Source: Erythrocercus mccallii (lineage: Eukaryota; Chordata; Aves; Passeriformes; Dicruridae). Taken from it: DNA of 64,000 nucleotides. The stretch covers positions 23,402 to 87,401 of the forward strand of contig VZRG01002016.1 of the NCBI GenBank assembly GCA_013397435.1, written 5' to 3'. Below are positions 60,301 through 64,000 of this stretch, piece by piece (the stretch's first letter is position 1; the number at the start of each line of letters is the position of its first letter). The translations under genes and the position numbers were made by a program. Below the pieces are notes generated by a model that saw only the letters and a list, made by a program, of their open reading frames with translations, was not told where the DNA came from and did no database searches.

Positions 60301-61327
60301 CATCAAATATCTACAAATGTTCTGTTCTAAGGGGCCAAGGGAAGAAATCCAGGCTAAAATGTGGCCAGGGAAGGCCCTGCAGGTCTGCCGGTCTGTTTAG
60401 CTGGCACTGGTAGCAGCTTGGCTGAAATTATTAACAAGCTTCATTTTGTAACATAACAATGGGCAGCCCCTGAAAGGTTTTGGTAGAAAATATTATGTCA
60501 CACACATATCTTTTTTCTATATGTTGGTGGAATGAAGCCTCCCGTTCCTTCTGAACTGAAGACAAGTGTTCAATCCTTCATTTAGCCAGCATTTGCTCAA
60601 TCGTGCACACATAAAGGGAGGATAAAAGGGACCTGAGCCCACAAAATCCCATTTTCCATCATCCATGTTATGAGGTGATACATCCTTTCATCACCAGCTT
60701 GGGACCATGGATATCTTTGTGAATAGCTCTAATCACTCCTCCGTGCCCCTAATACTATTTCAAAATGTAGGTACCGTACATTTTTATTGTTAACCTACAA
60801 TAAAAAGTAATTTATTTATAAATCCTCTTCTCCTATTTATTACCACTGATTCCTTTTGCAGTACTGTTTGTGATGACTCATTATTCAGAGTATTTGACAT
60901 TCAGAGTAGTCACTTGTAATGTCTCCAACAAATACTGCTTTTTCTAAGGAAAATTTTGTATAAATAAATATGGGATGTCATAAATAACAAGATAATACTG
61001 AACAGCAGAACAATGTTATTCAGGCTTGATGAAATTGCAAATTGTGTTTCAAGAACAACAATTTGTTTTCTTACTTTAGAATTATAACTGTCAAATCAGA
61101 TTTCTCCTTCTTCTACATCCTCCCCTGCCTTGAAGGGCAAAGGTGATGTGAAGACATTAAAAATTCAACCTGCCATTTCTGTAGGGTTTTTATTGGAAGA
61201 GAGTCACACAATAAACCCCTGTCCCATTTTTAGTAACAGAGCTCTCAAAAATGCTGGGTGTAATTTTCTGTCCTCCATGTGCTGCCTAGTAGATTTTCGT
61301 GGTTTTTTTCATTTGGACAACACAATG

Positions 61328-61350
61328 AAGGGACTAGTTTCTAGTCCCTT
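61328..61350. repeat. Perfect 10-base inverted repeat
   Basis: AAGGGACTAG at 61328-61337 pairs with CTAGTCCCTT at 61341-61350 around TTT. It is a short hairpin with no element around it that I recognise. Confidence 0.85.
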
Positions 61351-61393
61351 TAACTTTCTGTTTTTCATGCAAAGTGCAAGATAGCCACATATT

Positions 61394-61433
61394 TGTTCAC
61401 AAAAGCAACAATCTGTTCACACAAGCAACAGTT
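61394..61433. repeat. Tandem duplication, two 20-base units
   Basis: TGTTCACAAAAGCAACAATC at 61394 is followed directly by TGTTCACACAAGCAACAGTT at 61414, differing at four positions. Confidence 0.85.
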
Positions 61434-61656
61434 TCAGATATTTTAAATGTTTAATTCGTTTACAAGAACAACATCCTGGGGAAAGTCATCCTTATTTTGA
61501 CTCCAAAAGCTTCGCACAAATGTCTTGATTGAAGTGAATCACATGCTTTTTATTGCATGCCTTTTTTTCTTTTTTTCTCTAAGAAAAGGTGTCTTGTTAT
61601 TGCTTTTTGGATGACAAGTATTTAGTTACTCAGTGACAGACAAATCTCTCAGACAG

Positions 61657-61900
61657 ATCATAGAATGTCCTGGTTTGGAAGCAACATCAAGGATCACATA
61701 GTTTCAACACTCCTGCCATGGGCAGTGACACCTTCCACTGACCAGATTGCTCAGAGCTCCATCCAACCTGGCCTCAAACACTTGAAGGAATAGAGCATCC
61801 ACACCTTCTCTGAGCAACCTATTTCAGCATCTCAACACTCTCATGGTAAAGAGTTTTTCCTAAGATCTAATCTAAACCGCTCTCTTTCATGTGTTGGTCT
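61657..61900 (-). mobile_element. CR1 LINE 3'-end fragment
   Basis: On the plus strand it starts ATCATAGAATGTCCTGG and continues through CTGCCATGGGCAGTGACACC, TTGCTCAGAGCTCCATCCAA, CCTGGCCTCAAACACTTG, CTCTGAGCAACCTATTTCAG and AAGATCTAATCTAAACC. All are antisense CR1 3' UTR phrases in the right order. About 245 bases are kept and no ORF2 remains. It is better preserved than the copies at 1.1 and 47.1 kb. Confidence 0.92.
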
Positions 61901-62139
61901 GGCAATTTCTAGCTGCTTCTGGATTATTGTTTTGCTCTCACCTGTAGCTGCCAGGTCTTACTAGAGTATGCCCCATGTTTAGTTGGGCTGACCTTTTCAT
62001 GAGCGCCCTGGAAGGTCACAGCAAGTGTCCTGCAGCTGGCTACTTGGGCTAGCCAGGAGGGAACAGAGTACCATTACTCATTACAAGGATGCTAGAGCTG
62101 GCAGTAACAATTTATTTCACAGCAGTCTGTTTTTATGTT

Positions 62140-62260
62140 GGCCCTTATGAAATGGGTGTTGAATTCTGCTGTCACTGTGGAAATGATGAATAATAATCAG
62201 GTTAAAGCAATACATTGCATCATTCACAGAAGAGGTGCGAGGCAGTTCCTTTGAACTTCT
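62140..62260. promoter_or_regulatory. Candidate conserved non-coding block
   Basis: Non-repetitive sequence with GATGAATAATAATCAGGTTA and GCAATACATTGCATCATTC, where the latter holds a short palindromic GCAATACATTGC. It resembles a non-coding element but has no independent support. Confidence 0.18.
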
Positions 62261-63616
62261 AACACTACCCCAGCTGTTCTTCCCCTCTGGGAATGTTGTT
62301 TCAACACCTGAGGTTAAATGCCTTATTTGTAAACAAGTAGAAGGGAAGAATTTTTTTTCCTTTTTTCATTCATTGCATGATTAGCCTGTACTTTGCAATG
62401 CTTTTGCATTAGCATTTAGCAGTTATGTGGAAGTAGAGAGAAGATGATGGAGGGGTGTATCTCAGCTAGCGAATTTATTCTGTTGGCTGCCCTGAAAAGA
62501 CAGGCATGTTAAAAAGCCATCAGCAGCTCTTACACAAATATGCCAACATAGTTGAGAACAACAGATAATAACCCTGTGACCCAAGATAGGTGGGAAGGAT
62601 TATGACAAAAGCCAGCTATACACAATTTGTGGGTCTCACTTACTTTTCACAGTCTTTCACAATGCATTTGCTCTGATTTGAGGTCTCATGACTCTAGACA
62701 TATTCTTTGATAAATTGCATAAATATTTATCCTGCAGTTGCTCTGTCCATGCAGTGTTACATTCCTCAAGAGTAGAAAAGGGAAGAGATGTTGTTTGATG
62801 CAACATCTTAGCCAGAAAACATGAAATAGCATAATGGAAACTGTATACAGAGGTGTATTTTTTGTTGTTGGCTTTGGGGAATATTCTGCTTTTTCGTGAT
62901 AGGCATGACTGCTTCTGATTTTTTATTTTTAAGGATTTTCTGAATTTTTGCAGGAAAATAATGAACATTTCCTGAGTAACATGCAACCTAGAGTCAAATA
63001 CCACAGCATCTTGGCTGATGTCTGTGGCACCAGGAGTTCATACTGCTGTTTCCCATTCATTACACCTTTTTTTTGAACAGTGACCCTGAAGGGCAGTGCT
63101 TCAGTGCAGGGAAGGGAAGATCAGGATATACAGAAACAGGTGTCTGTGGGAAGGGTGGAAGGTACAGGAAGGGATCTATTTACCTCTAGGGTGGGGTTAA
63201 GAAAAGTTCAGGTAAATCTCTCTCTGCCCTGCACAGACGTTGTTGGCCCTGTGTAAAGTCAGGAGGGGACAAAGGCAATTGTGGAAGTTTCAGTCCGGGT
63301 TTGATTCTTCTGACACACAGGAAACAAGTATGTTGGCCTTCAGCTCTCTCAAGACTTTAAGCCAGTACTGAAGTGTCTTTATCAACAGAGAGAAAAATTA
63401 CCAGCCTGTCAAAGCCACAAGTGCTCCAGTGGCTTGACAGAAAGTGTGACTTTCTACGCTTGCATAAACAATTGCGAAAGCTTGATTTCTGGTCTTGCTT
63501 TTTAAAGAATGAGCATGTACCTGCTACCTCTCAACATGTCTTTATGAAAGCCTTAATGCCATAGCTGCTGTTCACTGCTGTGGGTTCATGTTTGAACTCT
63601 TCACCCCCCATTGCAG

Positions 63617-63725
63617 CCTCCAAGGAGTTGCAGATTCTCATCAGTTTGAAGCACGTCACTGGCTTTCCTGGTGAAGCTGCAATTAGGACGAAGAAGAAAA
63701 GGGCTGTGTGTGATTCATGTGAAAA
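63617..63725 (+). other. Possible 109-base internal exon, unidentified
   Basis: A pyrimidine-rich acceptor (CTCTTCACCCCCCATTGCAG, AG at 63615-63616) is followed 109 bases later by a strong donor, GAAAA|GTAAGT with GT at 63726-63727. One frame is open across the whole segment and reads SKELQILISLKHVTG then FPGEAAIRTKKKRAVCDSC; the other two have stops. I do not recognise the peptide. It might be an exon of a downstream gene, a lncRNA exon, or chance. Splice-like pairs are frequent in 64 kb. Confidence 0.2.
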
Positions 63726-64000
63726 GTAAGTTAGAGGCTACAGTGAAGAGGAGGATAGAGGAGGGAGGATGTTATATCAATTCACTTTGAGAGTCCTAAA
63801 GTGAAATCAAAACGTCAGTGCTAGCTAAGTTTTGTAAATTTACCAACTGGGAAAGTTGTAATTTCAGGTTAGAGCGGCTCAGAGAGGAAAACAGAAACTG
63901 AACATGGAAGAGATCACTCTTCTTCCTCTCCTTTTCTCTACCTGGCTAGACTTTCTTTTGTCCCTGGGCCAGAGTCAAGTATTTCTGAGAGGCACTTCCC

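Noticed and set aside
1..64000. CRISPR arrays, prokaryotic operons, tRNA or rRNA genes
   Set aside because: None seen. The composition, CR1 repeats and intron-containing gene show a vertebrate nuclear locus.

Overview
The window is vertebrate nuclear DNA, almost certainly from a bird. There is one large single-exon coding region, long A+T-rich non-coding stretches, CpG-rich promoter-type islands, and several decayed CR1 LINE retrotransposons, the dominant avian repeat. Nothing bacterial, phage-like or plasmid-like is present: no operons, no CRISPR array, no packed genes.

Layout: (1) bases 1 to about 880 are a CpG island, taken as the promoter and non-coding first exon of the gene that follows. 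It holds a G-quadruplex-type C-run tract, a GC box, an RFX-type X-box and an ETS core. (2) About 900 to 23374 is interpreted as intron 1, carrying one old antisense CR1 copy and several candidate conserved non-coding blocks. (3) 23375 to 25845 is the coding exon of GPRIN3 (G protein-regulated inducer of neurite outgrowth 3, 793 codons), recognised from its N-terminus, a conserved central block and the GRIN-family C-terminal domain. (4) From 25846 comes an A+T-rich 3' UTR with several possible poly(A) signals. (5) About 30 to 64 kb has no gene I can recognise. It contains four more CR1 pieces (33.7 kb on +; 47.1, 48.1-49.7 and 61.7 kb on -), several short tandem duplications and perfect inverted repeats, a small isolated CpG island near 59.8 kb, and a possible but unidentified exon near 63.6 kb.

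In mammals, as I recall it, GPRIN3 lies between SNCA/MMRN1 and FAM13A, with FAM13A in the same orientation downstream. The 59.8 kb island could therefore be a FAM13A-side promoter, but I see no FAM13A coding sequence here. I did not find a convincing new biological system. The observations most worth a second look are the isolated CpG island, the X-box in the GPRIN3 island, the candidate exon at the right end and the non-coding blocks. All repeat and element boundaries are by eye and approximate, and no alignment or database search was possible.
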